From: Cristatella mucedo
Taxonomy: Eukaryota > Bryozoa > Phylactolaemata > Cristatellidae
Direction: 5' to 3'
DNA length: 64,000 nucleotides
Assembly (NCBI GenBank): GCA_009760855.2
Contig: WPIO01000003.1
Coordinates: 407,001-471,000 of the forward strand
Every line of letters begins with the position of its first letter. The stretch's first letter is position 1. The position numbers and the translations under genes were made by a program. Shown here one piece after another: positions 1-10,204 of the stretch. The notes under the pieces were generated by a model. It did no database searches. It had not been told where the DNA came from and saw nothing but the letters and a program-made list of their open reading frames with translations.

Positions 1-1220
1 CTAATGTTGACACGACGCACACGAGCCACCCACCTTGACACACGAATGGCTCGCAAGGTAAGCAGCGGTGATCCAATGTGCCGATGACTGCTCTGACATG
101 CATCGCAAGCTTGAAAATTAAGCAACTCTTTTGCAATTTTGGCGAGATTTTTTGTTGATTTCAGGAGGGGTTTTGGTAATATTTCTATCGCCGTGGAGTT
201 GTTCAAATATAGTCCAAAAGTGATGCTGGTAATTTCCTTATATACAATCCGCGTCAATGTGCATCTAGTCGGAAACTTGACTAAGGGCTGACGGTTGCCT
301 CGTTCTAGCTGTCGTATCAGTAATTCTACAAAAATATGGTAATTCCCCAGGGACCGTGTGAATTAAAGAATGAGGGTGGCACTTTCTTTTTTCTGTGGTT
401 CGACTGCGGTTCTGGCTATAGCAACAATTCCTAACTGCAACATAATCAGGGCTGTATTTTCACACGTCCTTTCTCTACAGCTTCTATGAAATGCACGCAG
501 CCTCATGTGCTCAGGCAGAAAAAACGTCGGCGAAAACTCGAACAGCCCGCCTGGCCTTCTTGAGTTGATAACGGAAATGCAAGCAGCGGCACAAGCACGG
601 GTACAAGCAGCGAGAGCTGATAGCTGCAAAGCAACATTTCCCCTACAAATCAAACAGACGTAGACCTTAACCAGTTCCGTCCTAAAACTTGCCTTGAAGC
701 ACCGAGCGACGTGAAAATGGCTTCTCACTTAACGTTTTGTCTACTTGGCACGCCTTCTTTACCACAGAGACATCCAGAGCCATAATGGCGCAGGCTTCGA
801 TAGGCCGGGCATCGGCTAAGAAAGTGTTGCACTGTGAACAGTCTTTCCAAAAAAATAAATCTGTCTAACTATCTGAATTACATTCAAATAATTCCCTGAA
901 GATGAAATGTAAAATCATTTGGAAAGAGTTGGTGGACTCGGGCTTTTCAGAGAGTAACTTACATTTCTTGTTGCTCCCGGTCGATAAGCAGTAGAAACAG
1001 ATTGAAGTCGAAAAGACTTTGGGTCATATCGTATGCATGACCTCAGGAGTTCTACTCCAGGGACGTAGATATGACGTAATCTTATTCCTCATTGCTATTG
1101 GAGATGAAGGAACTGTTCAGACTTCTTCAGCCTTTCTGTGTACTCAGACTTCCTTATTTTTCTAGGATCGTGTTTTGATGTAAGTAGGGTGCCGAGTTTT
1201 TACTGCGAACTGGCACCTGG
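1..1220. other. No recognisable feature
   Basis: AT-rich single-copy-looking sequence. The open frame at 363-728 on the minus strand has no protein-like composition or splice context. Confidence 0.5.
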
Positions 1221-1224
1221 GTTA

Positions 1225-1505
1225 TAGTGTACTGTAACGTATCTCCGCCTGCAGCAACACACAGCCACATAGACTACGTGGGTGCTACGCAAGAGAGTTT
1301 TATGTAGCTCAAAGTCTAAGCGGAATTCGGTGCATATTCGGAATCACACAGACTTGACCTCTTGCGAAAAGGTGAAAGTGAGAAGCAGAGCTGAGTCAGC
1401 ACGGCAGTTGAGGTAGTGAGCTGCATGGAAGTAGAAGCTCAGGATGGCTGGAAGGGATGTGCAACAGTCGGTAGCAGGATAGAAGACATATATCTTCTTG
1501 GTAAC
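1225..1505 (-). mobile_element. LINE family B, 3' fragment
   Basis: Shares TGGGTGxTACGCAxGAGAGTTTT, CTAAGCGG, CAGACTT and AGTTGAGGTAGTGAG blocks with copies at 6045-6575, 14440-14895 and, inverted, 11640-12090 and 34840-35225. In the better copies this region encodes a LINE C-terminal motif of the form RLWNSLP. Confidence 0.6.
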
Positions 1506-1745
1506 AGACACTTTTCGGGTAAATAGCTAAAGATTATGGGCCCTTAAACGTGGTTTTAGTTTCATTTCAAGGGCCAAATATTTTCATGTGTCTGCCAGGT
1601 TGCAGAATAAAAAATTTTGGTAGTGAAAATGAAAGGTTTTAATACTGCGCAAAACTAAGTAAGGCGCAGAGTGGAAATATTTTTGAAGATAGCTCACTTA
1701 GCTGGATTATACTGCGTTGAGATTCTTTAAGTGTCAGCACACCTT

Positions 1746-2026
1746 TATTATATTTGAGAGTACGCTATAGCCTTTATCGCCGTGTGAGGCGTTCTTCGCT
1801 GTGCATGAGCATCATGCTGTCCAAATATTATATTATTTATTGTATTTTATTATATTTATATTATTAAATTATATTATATATTATATATGTGTGTATATAT
1901 TATATATGTGATATTATATGATATTATTATATATTATATTTTTTATATTATATTTGAGAATTCGCTATAGCCTTTATTGCCTTGTAAGGCGTTCTTCGCA
2001 GTGCATTATCATCATGTTATCCAAAC
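1746..2026. repeat. 200-bp direct duplication around an AT-rich core
   Basis: About 80 bp at 1746-1826 recurs exactly 200 bp later (1946-2026): TATTTGAGA..CGCTATAG, CCTTTAT.GCC, AGGCGTTCTTCGC and ATCATG match with a few substitutions. The space between is almost pure A/T. Confidence 0.8.
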
Positions 2027-2159
2027 ATTTTAGTTCGGATTCTGGCGATTAAACGCATGCTTGCAAATTTTAGCGTCCCTGCTTGCCTGTAGTTCAGAGT
2101 CTCAGCACGAGATGAAGTTAAACAATCATGGTGAGCTTATAAAGCAAATCTGAAGGAAA

Positions 2160-2410
2160 TCAGCCGGAGGTGATGCTGAGCTTGCCACTCTGGTTTGGCT
2201 CAGTACGTAGTTTGCTCGCATTGACCATAGTTAAGGTGTGGTGTGAAGCTGGGGATGAAGGAGCCAAGCCATGGCGGGTCTTGTAGGTTAGTGTAAGCAC
2301 TTTATTCTGTATCCATTGATCAACCGGAAGCCATCCAAGCTGCATCAGCAAAGGAGACACATGGTCAAATCTCTGAGATTTGCTAGCTAGCCTTGCAGCC
2401 ATATTCATCG
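2160..2410 (-). mobile_element. LINE RT C-terminal fragment (family E)
   Basis: Minus-strand reading gives HVSPLLMQLGWLPV and LTLTYKTRHGLAPSS, the conserved CR1/L2-type region after the reverse transcriptase (HITPLLxxLHWLPVxxRI..). A similar copy lies at about 42720-42930. Confidence 0.7.
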
Positions 2411-2695
2411 GTGGTTAGGTTCAACTGCAATTGAATGCGTCTAGTTTTGCAAGTGAATCGATCGCGAGTCTCACATCGGCATGCTAATGAGAACCTGATC
2501 TATTCATTCCTACATACACCCATCTACATGGGCGGCCGCCACCAACATTTGCTCATCAGAGGAAATCGAGTGGTTAACTATCTCCTAGTAATTAAAGAAT
2601 ATTGCCTTAGTGGCGTGATATTTCAGTATTATTGCATCATTGAAGAGTGAATGAAATCGCTCTAGCTTTTGATTTCGGACAGCCTAACTGTGTAC

Positions 2696-2719
2696 TTAGG
2701 CCAACGTGCTGTGCAAATC
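2696..2719 (-). CDS. Provisional gene, possible terminal exon
   Basis: After the acceptor gtttttccgtcag the phase 0 frame reads DLHSTLA and then TAA. A competing acceptor (aagtacacag, just downstream) would give LGCPKSKARAISF and a stop. Either is short, so this end is speculative. Confidence 0.25.
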   Translation of the reverse strand, partial: DLHSTLA

Positions 2720-2823
2720 CTGACGGAAAAACCACTTCCACTGATAATTGTTACGTGAATACCGGCTTTTTTACTGAACTACCAAACTATTAGTCTATGA
2801 TTCAGTCCAATAGAATTACTTAC

Positions 2824-2899
2824 GTTATCGACCATCAAGTTCAGCAAAAAGCCGGTGCCTCCCACGATTATTTCTTCTGTATCCGGTATTCGTTCTATG
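2824..2899 (-). CDS. Provisional gene, exon V
   Basis: A 76-nt block bounded by ttcctaatttgcag and GATAAC/gtaagtaatt, both strong. In the only frame compatible with exon Z it reads IERIPDTEEIIVGGTGFLLN and then LMVDN, with an amphipathic to hydrophobic look. It leaves in phase 0. The combination of two good splice sites, a matching phase and a protein-like sequence is why I propose a real gene here. Confidence 0.5.
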
Positions 2900-4229
2900 C
2901 TGCAAATTAGGAAGCATTTGACGCTAACAGCCTTTAAAGTTTACAAGTACGACTTGTACCATATATCATAGTTTAAGCTAGATCAAAATTATGAAATTGT
3001 AATAAGGTAAACTTGTCGATGGAGTAAAAAAACTCGAGATAAGCAAAGAAAAACTCGTGAAAGCAAGAACAATCGCAAAGATGGCTGAACGATCTTTTAT
3101 GAAAAATGGATTGCTGGTCACGTAGCTGAACAGTATATTAAAATCCCAAGCCAAGTTGCTGCACCGTAGGCTTAATCTAAGCTGTCCAGGTAAAGTGAAA
3201 ACTTAACGACAAGCTGGTGCCTCTCTCTTCAGATGTGCAGATAACAATGATAGTGATGCTATTATTATTACTAATGATGATGGTAACACTACATTAGTAA
3301 AGCAACTCAACATAACTAATTTTTTCCAGACACTTAACTCATGCTGGAAAAACATACCAATAAAGCTTAGCAAAAATACACCTAGTGTTAACACGCATAA
3401 GCAAAAAAGGATAATTCGCGTGGACTGAGCGTACGCCGTGAGGAATAAAGGAGTTTTCAGCCAGCCTCTTTTTAAACGAAGATAAGTCAGGTAACGTCAT
3501 GACGTCAGTCAGGAATGAACTCCAGGCTTTGAGTCTTTGAGATGCAAAGTGAGCGTAAGTCTTCATATGATTTGAGGTTGGTTAGAGGCACATCTCAGCT
3601 GACTTGAGTCAGAAGAGTGGGTGGAGCGATTTGAAGAATAAGATTAAGATTAAGATTAAGCTGTCTCTTAGATCCTAGCCCAACATAAACATCTATGCTC
3701 ACCGTAGGGTAAGGTATCTTAGACCCAAACCAGTAGGCCAACTAGTACATATGTGCTTGCTGTAGGTTTAGGTCAAGTCTTTTTTGTTCTATCAGTGCCT
3801 GCTCTGAGGTTGGGGACGAATTAGAAATTCCTTATTTGACTGAGTGAGATTTTGATGATTGTAACGAATCCAGTGGGTCGAGACTAGATTACAAACTTGG
3901 AACCCAAGCAAAAACATCATGGCACGCCGGAGTGTATCTCAAAAGAAGTACTTCAAAGAAAATACTGAGTCCAAGGATACAATTCATCATGAAAGGGTCT
4001 GCTTTAGCTTCAATAGATGTATGTGTGCACAGCTTGCACTTAATAAAATTATAGCTATACGCATGTGTAAAAGTGCATTTAAAGGTAGTTACACTTAGTC
4101 TAATTAAAGCTGGAAGAGGCTTGCAAGGCACTTGGAGCTAAAAGTTTAAAAAGTAACATTAAAGCGCGTAGAATACGGTCGCGTATACTTGTTGCTGCAA
4201 TTTCTAATAATGAAGGCAAAGTCACTTAC
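2900..4229. other. Intron-like spacer with LINE debris at 3440-3650
   Basis: Would be an intron of the provisional gene. At 3440-3650 on the minus strand a LINE fragment reads LTDVMTLPDLSSFKKRL, matching the tail of family A coding sequence ([13 protein letters not shown] at 35841-36110). The remainder shows nothing I can name. Confidence 0.5.
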
Positions 4230-4385
4230 CATAGCGCCATTGACGTTAGTCTTTCCTGGCATAGTTCCTTACAATTTTGTACTATGTCGCTGAACAACTT
4301 TAGCTTCATATCGGCTGTGCATCCGATGATTTTTCTATGTTTCGGAAGATATTTTAGCGATGTAAGCTTGGAAGTAATGGGAAAT
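4230..4385 (-). CDS. Provisional gene, exon Z
   Basis: A 156-nt block open in one frame: FPITSKLTSLKYLPKHRK, then a cysteine- and lysine-rich helical-looking stretch ending LTSMAL. The acceptor ccctttaatctttcag and the donor CTATG/gtaagtgac are both close to consensus. It enters and leaves in phase 2. The exit phase fits the acceptor of the block at 2824-2899, completing a Cys codon. No domain is recognised. Confidence 0.5.
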
Positions 4386-4606
4386 CTGAAAGATTAAAGG
4401 GAGAACAATTCAATTTAATGTCACACTAGCTCGCTGCCTATCGTGAATGAATTGATAACGGTAACTTCTTCGATGTACTGTAAAGGTGTCTGCGCATATG
4501 CGTCAGTCAGTCCGTCATATCAGGTGATAGCCGATCATTTGTAAGATTTAAAAAGAGAATATTCTAATCAAGAGAAACTTTTAGCTATTCACATACGCCT
4601 TTTTAC

Positions 4607-4751
4607 GTATTTGAAAATCGTCGTCAAGGAGCCAGGCTGTGTTGACGCTGCGGAGGTCACTACTGGAGTGTGTGAGGAGAATCATTCCACCAGGCACGCA
4701 CAGCTGATCGTCACTGAACAGCGGCTCGGCGTGAGAAAGGGTGGCAGCCAT
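4607..4751 (-). CDS. Provisional gene, exon Y
   Basis: The acceptor lies after a long pyrimidine tract (cttgcttttttccag) and the reading frame is open in phase 0, matching exon X. It includes MAATLSHAEPLFSDDQLCV and SVNTAWLLDDDF. The most likely donor is ATAC/gtaaaaag, phase 1, but the next block (4230-4385) needs phase 2, so either the donor is different or a small exon within 4386-4606 is missing. A candidate stretch reading YIEEVTVINSFTIGSELV lies at about 4425-4475. Confidence 0.4.
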
Positions 4752-4869
4752 CTGGAAAAAAGCAAGTAAAGAAAGCGATAGTCGCTTAATCGGTAAAAGT
4801 AAAAGCAGTGGTAAGCTTAGGTCAGCAGCCTCGTTCGCATAGCGGCAGAAGCGCCTGATCGCCTTTCAC

Positions 4870-4980
4870 CCACTCGCAGTAGGCAGAAGACTTGTCAGCC
4901 GCAGCGGTCAGCCGCTGGGTCTCGCTGCGCGAATCTAGGTCTCGCTGTGCGAGCATCTTGCTGTCTGTCCAAAACAGGGA
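4870..4980 (-). CDS. Provisional gene, exon X
   Basis: A 111-nt block of 37 codons (phase 0 to 0), starting SLFWTDSKMLAQRD and ending SSAYCEW. The acceptor is gctgtttttttcag and the donor GAGTGG/gtgaaagg. The other two frames are closed, so the only usable frame agrees with exon W. It is hydrophilic and charged, with no recognised motif. Confidence 0.45.
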
Positions 4981-5048
4981 CTGAAAAAAACAGCTGGCAA
5001 TCAAAATGAGGCAAAGGCCAGTGCTTGGGCGTCAGGATGCTCGCTCAC

Positions 5049-5260
5049 CGAAAAGTTCTGCTCGAGTGAACCGTTCTGGTTTGTCTTAAACGCCGCTCTC
5101 GCGCTGTCAGCCGAAGCTCTCTTGAGGATAAGGTTTTGCACTGAGTGCCACGTGAGAAGGCGGTGTCCCTGCAGATCAACGTGCTCCGTGTCTCGCGTCA
5201 AGTGCTGTCTCATCATTCTCGTCAAGCTATAAGCAGCTCCCCCGAATACAAAGCTTGAGC
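5049..5260 (-). CDS. Provisional gene, exon W (unknown protein)
   Basis: Open on the minus strand, reading SSFVFGGAAYSLTRMMRQ and then about 50 further codons with GC-rich third positions, unlike the AT-rich surroundings. The donor TTTTCG/gtgagcgag is strong, phase 0. The upstream end is uncertain: an in-frame TAA precedes a weak ccttaag acceptor at 5261, so the block may instead start at the ATGATG at 5211-5216, which has A at -3. It is followed by a 68-bp GT-AG intron ending in tttttttcag. I do not recognise the protein; no domain is visible. Confidence 0.45.
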
Positions 5261-6044
5261 CTTAAGGCGGAGTCCGATCGGCGCTGGGCGAACTGGTACC
5301 CTGCGGGACAACACAATATGAATGTACCATTCCGCGTACATGCAGTATTTGCATGTTCTTGAGCATGTAATGCCCAACAAACTTTCGTTTGTAGCCAATA
5401 AAACGACTGCGCAAAATCACGCACATGCAAAAGAGAAACAAACCAATAATGTGTCGTAGCTCATTGCTTTAAAATAGTAACAAGGGTGACGAAGAGGCTT
5501 TTATTCTAAAAGATTACAATTTGCACGGTGGTGAAAGCTTTAATAATCGGCTAACGCTGCTTACGGCTGAGACATTAAAAGTCACGGCTAATTTTGTGCT
5601 CGTTTTAGATCCACGATTCTTTTCGATAGGAGGCGCGAAAAGCCGAAGAGGGTGCTAGATGGAGGTGCGCAGGTTCGAAGTTACACTTGAAGATTGAGAA
5701 AGATCGCAAAGACTTGTGGGCCTCTGCGGCCTGTAAACTCGGCTCTGACCGTCACTGGCGTTCGCAATGGCGTACCTCTCTGGCAGAGCATCCGGCGAAG
5801 CCTCGGAATGACGGCCGAACAAAGGAAATCGGGCCATCGTGAAAACGCAATCGACTCGTTCATAGGGTTTTTGCAGTACATCCACGGCACAGTACAGTAC
5901 AGTGCAGTACATTACTGTAGCTTTGAGGAATTTCTTTTGTTTTCAATGTTTTATAATGGATCATATTTGTATGCGTGTATTGACGACCTCCGTCTGCGAC
6001 TCCTTAAGTTCACAAGGACTGAGTGTGAATGTCTGGCCGGAGAC

Positions 6045-6575
6045 TTTATATAACTCGCAGCCGAAGCCGCTTTCGGTGCGCATTAGACAACCAGCAGACT
6101 CCACCTCACGCGGCAAAGAGAAGCAGTGGAAAGCTGAGCCGAGAGAAGGCGGCGGAGGAGGAGGAGGAGGAGGAGGAGGAAGAGGAGGAGGAGGAGGCGG
6201 AGGAGGAGGAGGAGGAGGAGGAGGAGGAGGAGGAGGAGGAAGAGGAGGAGAGGGCGGCGGAGGAGGAGGAGGAGGAGGAGGAGGAGGAGGAGGAGGAGGA
6301 GGAAGAGGAGGAGAGCAGTCGAGGAGGAGTGAGCTGCTGCGTGGAAGTAGCAGCTCAGGCTTAGCCTGGCAAGGCTGCGCCGTAGTGGGCAGCAGGAGAG
6401 CAGCTGTTTCGTAGAATTTCTGGTGGTGAGCGCCAGCGCTTAGGACCTGCAGAGCGAATGCTTTTGTCAACGGCCGCTGTTAAGAGTAGGAATGGACGAG
6501 ATTATTTACCAGAGAGCACGAGAAGACTAAAATTGGTGCAGCAGTTTAGCTAGGTCTGAAGAAGGCAAGCCGTGG
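6045..6575 (-). mobile_element. LINE family B fragment carrying a (GGA)n expansion
   Basis: The flanks match family B on both sides of the purine tract: CCGAAGCCGCTTTCGGTGCG at the left, and GTAGCAGCTCAG, GGCAGCAGGAG and AGGACCTGCAGA at the right. The triplet expansion arose inside this copy. Confidence 0.65.
6148..6316. repeat. (GGA)n microsatellite
   Basis: About 170 bp of GGA/GGC/AGA triplets with the purines all on the plus strand. It produces long poly-Gly, poly-Glu and poly-Pro open frames that are not genes. Such polypurine mirror tracts can form triplex DNA. Confidence 0.95.
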
Positions 6576-6624
6576 CGGGCCATCCGGCGTCAGCCCGTAA
6601 GACCGTTACTCTGCCGCGCCGGTT

Positions 6625-6780
6625 CCGAACAGTTGCCAAGGTGCTCGCCCAGACCAAGATCAAAAAGGATGTATTTGATGACCGCGTTCGTGGCCTGAGA
6701 GCTCCGAGGCTCCTGAATGTGAAGCTCCTGAATAGAGATTAAATTCTCCTAGGGCGCCATGCAAAGGAATTATGCACTTA
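6625..6780 (+). mobile_element. SINE-C copy
   Basis: A tRNA-like head (AAGGTGCTCGCCC) and body (GACCGCGTTCGTGGCCTGAGAG, partly decayed B box), then CCTGAATAGAGATTAAATTCTC and GGGCGCCATGCAAA, the shared 3' tail. Confidence 0.65.
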
Positions 6781-7494
6781 ATACATTCTGAATCAACTGG
6801 AAGCCAAAATGGATTTGAAATAATCTAGCCCAGACAGAACCAGAAGGAGAATTAGACTTTTAGTTATCCACTGTGGCGAACATTCCCATATATTAGACAG
6901 TGCTGAAAAGGAATTGCTAGCTATGGAAGCTGTCTTCCTAAGGAAGTTTCCAAACTTTAAGCAGATGTAAAAGAGGGCGCCTGAAATCCGATCGCTCGAT
7001 GACTATTGCGCTACAGCGTCACCAGTTAGACGAGCAAAGAGGCCAAGTCCAGCTGCACCCTGGGATGTTCCGCGATCATAATTTTGGTTTTCCCGTCATT
7101 TAGTGCAAGGACATTAGCCAACATTGATGAGATGAGCAAGTTTGTGGAAGACATGCATTCAGTTTATCAGTCACTGACGCAGGTTTCAAGGGTTTAAACG
7201 ACACACAGTGGAGAATCGTTGGCATAGTTAGTAGTGGTAGCCAATCCCAAGTGGGCCCCGATCAATTTTTCAGAGGCTATATATAAATGGAGAACAGCTA
7301 AGGATGGACCTCGGTGAAACTCCGCAAGCAGTTGATACCTCTATTAAGGTGGCTATTTCTATGTTGAATAAGGCTACCAAGGTGGTTGGAGCGGTAACCT
7401 CTCGGTACGCGCTCAGCATTGGTTTCCACAGAGGTCAGTCACCTTCTTAATAAAGGTCGTCAATAATTAATAATATAATTATTTAATATAATTA

Positions 7495-7615
7495 ATTTGT
7501 ATAGCGCCCTAAGAGAACTTGACCTCTCATCAGCCGCTTCACGTGTGCCCCAGAGCTCAAACCCACGACCTCAGATCGGGGCGAGCGCCTTAACCGCTAG
7601 ACCAAACTGAGCTCG
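7495..7615 (-). mobile_element. SINE-C copy
   Basis: The best-preserved copy. On the minus strand: TTGGTCTAGCGGTTAAGGCG (A box), GTCGTGGGTTTGAGCTCT (B box), then AGAGGTCAAGTTCTCTTAGG and GCGCTATACAA. The promoter spacing fits a tRNA-derived SINE. Confidence 0.8.
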
Positions 7616-7709
7616 GAAGATTTCTCAAGAGGCTATTGCTTCCAGATAGGTCCGGATAGGCCTCAAAAGCGTCGGTCTCAGACGACGTAGAAACATAGCA
7701 ATGCCGCGA

Positions 7710-7855
7710 GCTGGTTTGTTCCAGTGGTTAAGGTGCTCTCGTCCCGAGGAGCAAGGTCTGGCCGAGGTGGAGGACTCGAGCCTCGTCACACATGCGATGC
7801 GCCTGAATAGAGGTTACTTTCTTTCACTAAGGACGCTATGCAAATGAATTGCGCT
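7710..7855 (+). mobile_element. SINE-C copy
   Basis: GAGCTGGTTTGTTCCAGTGG, TTAAGGTGCTC, GGACTCGAGCCTC and the tail GCGCCTGAATAGAGG..GGACGCTATGCAAATGAATT. Confidence 0.7.
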
Positions 7856-8835
7856 TGCATTTACGCGACGGCTCCAGCTCCGACTTGACATTAAACAGCC
7901 AGCTCTCTTGCCAGCCGCCGGTCTTCCTCGGGTCTCCTGCGCGCCTTCGCGAGCGCATAAGACCTGACCGTGGCGACGAGCTTGGATTTGTGACCCGTCG
8001 ATGGGCCGAAAGCGAAGCTTCCTTTCGTCTGATGACGTAGTACATCGTGCATACAATCGTACAGACAAGTAGTACATACAATCCTACGGTAGCCACGGCT
8101 CAAATAGAACAGCAACTCATGAGATACCAAAATCTTGTCTCGTTTGCCTTATAATCATAATTTTACCTCATTAAGTAATATTTATGAGTTCAATAGGAGA
8201 GAGTGCTTTGCGAAATATCTCCGCATTAACTGCAAAGTCACGCGAAGAGACTCCGGCAATACTGCCCAACTATCAAATGCCCAACTATCTAATGAATGAG
8301 CTTCTTCATATTGTTTACGCTTATAACTTTTATCGGCGTTGCCAGCCACGAGGCGAAGCAACAACATATTGAGAGCCGTCTTGTTTCTCAAGACTCAGCA
8401 TGGTGGATTTTCTTTTAGCAAAAGCGCGGCGGTGAAACCAGCTCGCGTCCGGCTTTTTTTTCTAATGCTACTCTTCTGAGACTTTGTGCAGGAAAGGCCT
8501 CCACACGTGCAATCTTACCACTTCATGGCAAAAATGCAGGGGTAGGCCTGAGCGTAAGCAGAGAGCAGTGTGCCTTTGTGAGGGCAACTAATCAGCAAGA
8601 ATGGCCTCCATCTCATCTTCGTCGCCACTGCTAAATTGATGGGTGAGAATTTTCGTAATCCATAAGACCATACAGACAGCAAAACCGTTTGCTGTAGACC
8701 TTGGGAAGCCGAACAGCTGTGCGCTATGCAACCCAGAAATTCAAGGAAGTGTGTTCGCTGTTCTCCACCGAAGCAGGCTGATCGCTGGGCTAGGCTGGCG
8801 GACCAAATAGTATTCTTACTTTGAAGAGCAAGTGC
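7856..8835. other. No confident feature
   Basis: Overlapping short open frames on both strands around 7836-8130, with no recognised domain or splice structure. Confidence 0.4.
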
Positions 8836-8890
8836 CTAGAAAGAGATTGAGTTCTCAGGGGGTGCTATGCAACTGTTTATTATTATTATT
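8836..8890 (+). mobile_element. LINE/SINE 3' tail
   Basis: GTGCCTAGAAAGAGATTGAG, TTCTC, GGGGGTGCTATGCAA followed by (TTA)n: the shared family A tail, severely truncated at its 5' side. Confidence 0.65.
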
Positions 8891-9129
8891 AGCGATAAAA
8901 AGTATACTACATTTCTATAGTGCCCGAGGAAAACCAAATTCGTTACTTGTTGTCTCAACATGTGCTCGAAAGAAAGCATATCAATTGTTTTATTACCCTT
9001 AGTGTTGATGCTTAGCTTCATGCCAAAATTATGGATACTCTATCTTTTTAAGCCCTTTTATTTTGATTACCTTAATAATCTAACAACTAACAGAGTGCGC
9101 CTGGAATGCTAATTCAAGTGCGTAACCTG

Positions 9130-9478
9130 AAGTAGCTTGGATTGAATGAATGAATCACTTGCGTCAGAACTTGCGTCAGAACATCCCTTGACTTGGCCAC
9201 ATTCAAAAAGAACTTAAAAACACCTATTTAGGACAGCATTTAGTGGGTCCCTGTGATTTTTCCTTCATGTGCTTATGCGTGCTGACACTGTGCATGCTGC
9301 CACTAACCACATTTGCTGACCTTGTGCATGTCAACCCTAACCACGTTGTTCATGTTGTTTATCAAGCACGATATTACTCATGATTCAATCGCATTTCCCT
9401 TTGCAGCAAATCTAAAGCGCCTAGGAAGAGATTGAGTTCTCTGAGGGCGCTTTATCAAGTACATTATTATTATTATTA
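9130..9478 (+). mobile_element. LINE family A, 3' end
   Basis: Ends GCGCCTAGGAAGAGATTGAG, TTCTCTGAGGGCGCTTTATC, then (ATT)n. The stretch TGTGCTTATGCGTGCTGACA..CCACTAACCA is repeated at 62640-62800. Confidence 0.8.
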
Positions 9479-9479
9479 T

Positions 9480-10200
9480 GAGGAATTACAGAAGTCTGAA
9501 GTACAGCATCCTAAAGCTCAATGAACCACTCTTGGCGCTTAAGAGTAATTTAAGTTATGTATTATTTTCAGGGAACGTCAACCAACCCTCAGATTTTTCA
9601 TTTTGCATAACTCCGATAGTGTCTTGGAGAAATCTAGGGGAGATATTCCAAACCAAACTTGTATTGCATGAGTATATTTCCTCCACTATCATTTCGGCCT
9701 ACTTTAACCTACGAAATATCGCAAAAATAAAAGCCCTGCTTTGAAAAGAGTATGAAAACCGAACTTGTTTCTGCTTTTGTGACGTCGACCGAATGCGTGC
9801 CGGAAGCCGCTTAGACCTCTGAGTGCGCTTTATAAAACTCTCCTTCGTAACGTGACACCCATATAGTCTTTGCGGAATTAAAGATGACGTCGCATCTTCT
9901 TTTGTGACGTCGCATCATGCTTTTGTGACGTCGCATCGACGTAGATCCCTGCAGTTTCCTTTGTACTAAACTCGCGGCCAGTGCAGCTAATCGCCGCCTG
10001 AAACTGGTGCATCACTTCGCAGATCGTCTGGTCTGTCTTCAACGGAATTTCTGCCACAATACATCACTTTTGTCTGACCCTAACTGGTTTCCTATCAAGC
10101 ACACAATCGACATTGAAATCTTCCTACTTGGTCAAAGGTCGCTTCACTGGCCTGCGAAAGCAGCCTGTCTGATCGCATTGCTTCTCCAGTGCATTCCTGC
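9480..10200 (+). mobile_element. LINE RT C-terminal fragments, interrupted
   Basis: 9480-9745 reads WRNLGEIFQTKLVLHEYISS and AYFNLRNIAKIKALL, the region after the RT palm. About 9960-10160 resumes with RLVCLQRNFCHNTSLLSDPN and IDIEIFLLGQRSLH. Between them lies a family B tail at 9775-9895. Old and frameshifted. Confidence 0.7.
9775..9939 (+). mobile_element. LINE family B tail ending in a TGACGTCGCATC minisatellite
   Basis: AATGCGTGCCGGAAGCCGCT, GTGCGCTTTATAAAACTCTC and ACACCCATATAGTC match family B. At 9885-9939 TGACGTCGCATC repeats three times with a period of 20-21 bp. Confidence 0.65.
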
Positions 10201-10204
10201 ATGA

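Noticed and set aside
5902-6470. Long Gly-, Glu- and Pro-rich open frames on both strands
   Set aside because: They are translations of the (GGA)n microsatellite and have no flanking coding features.
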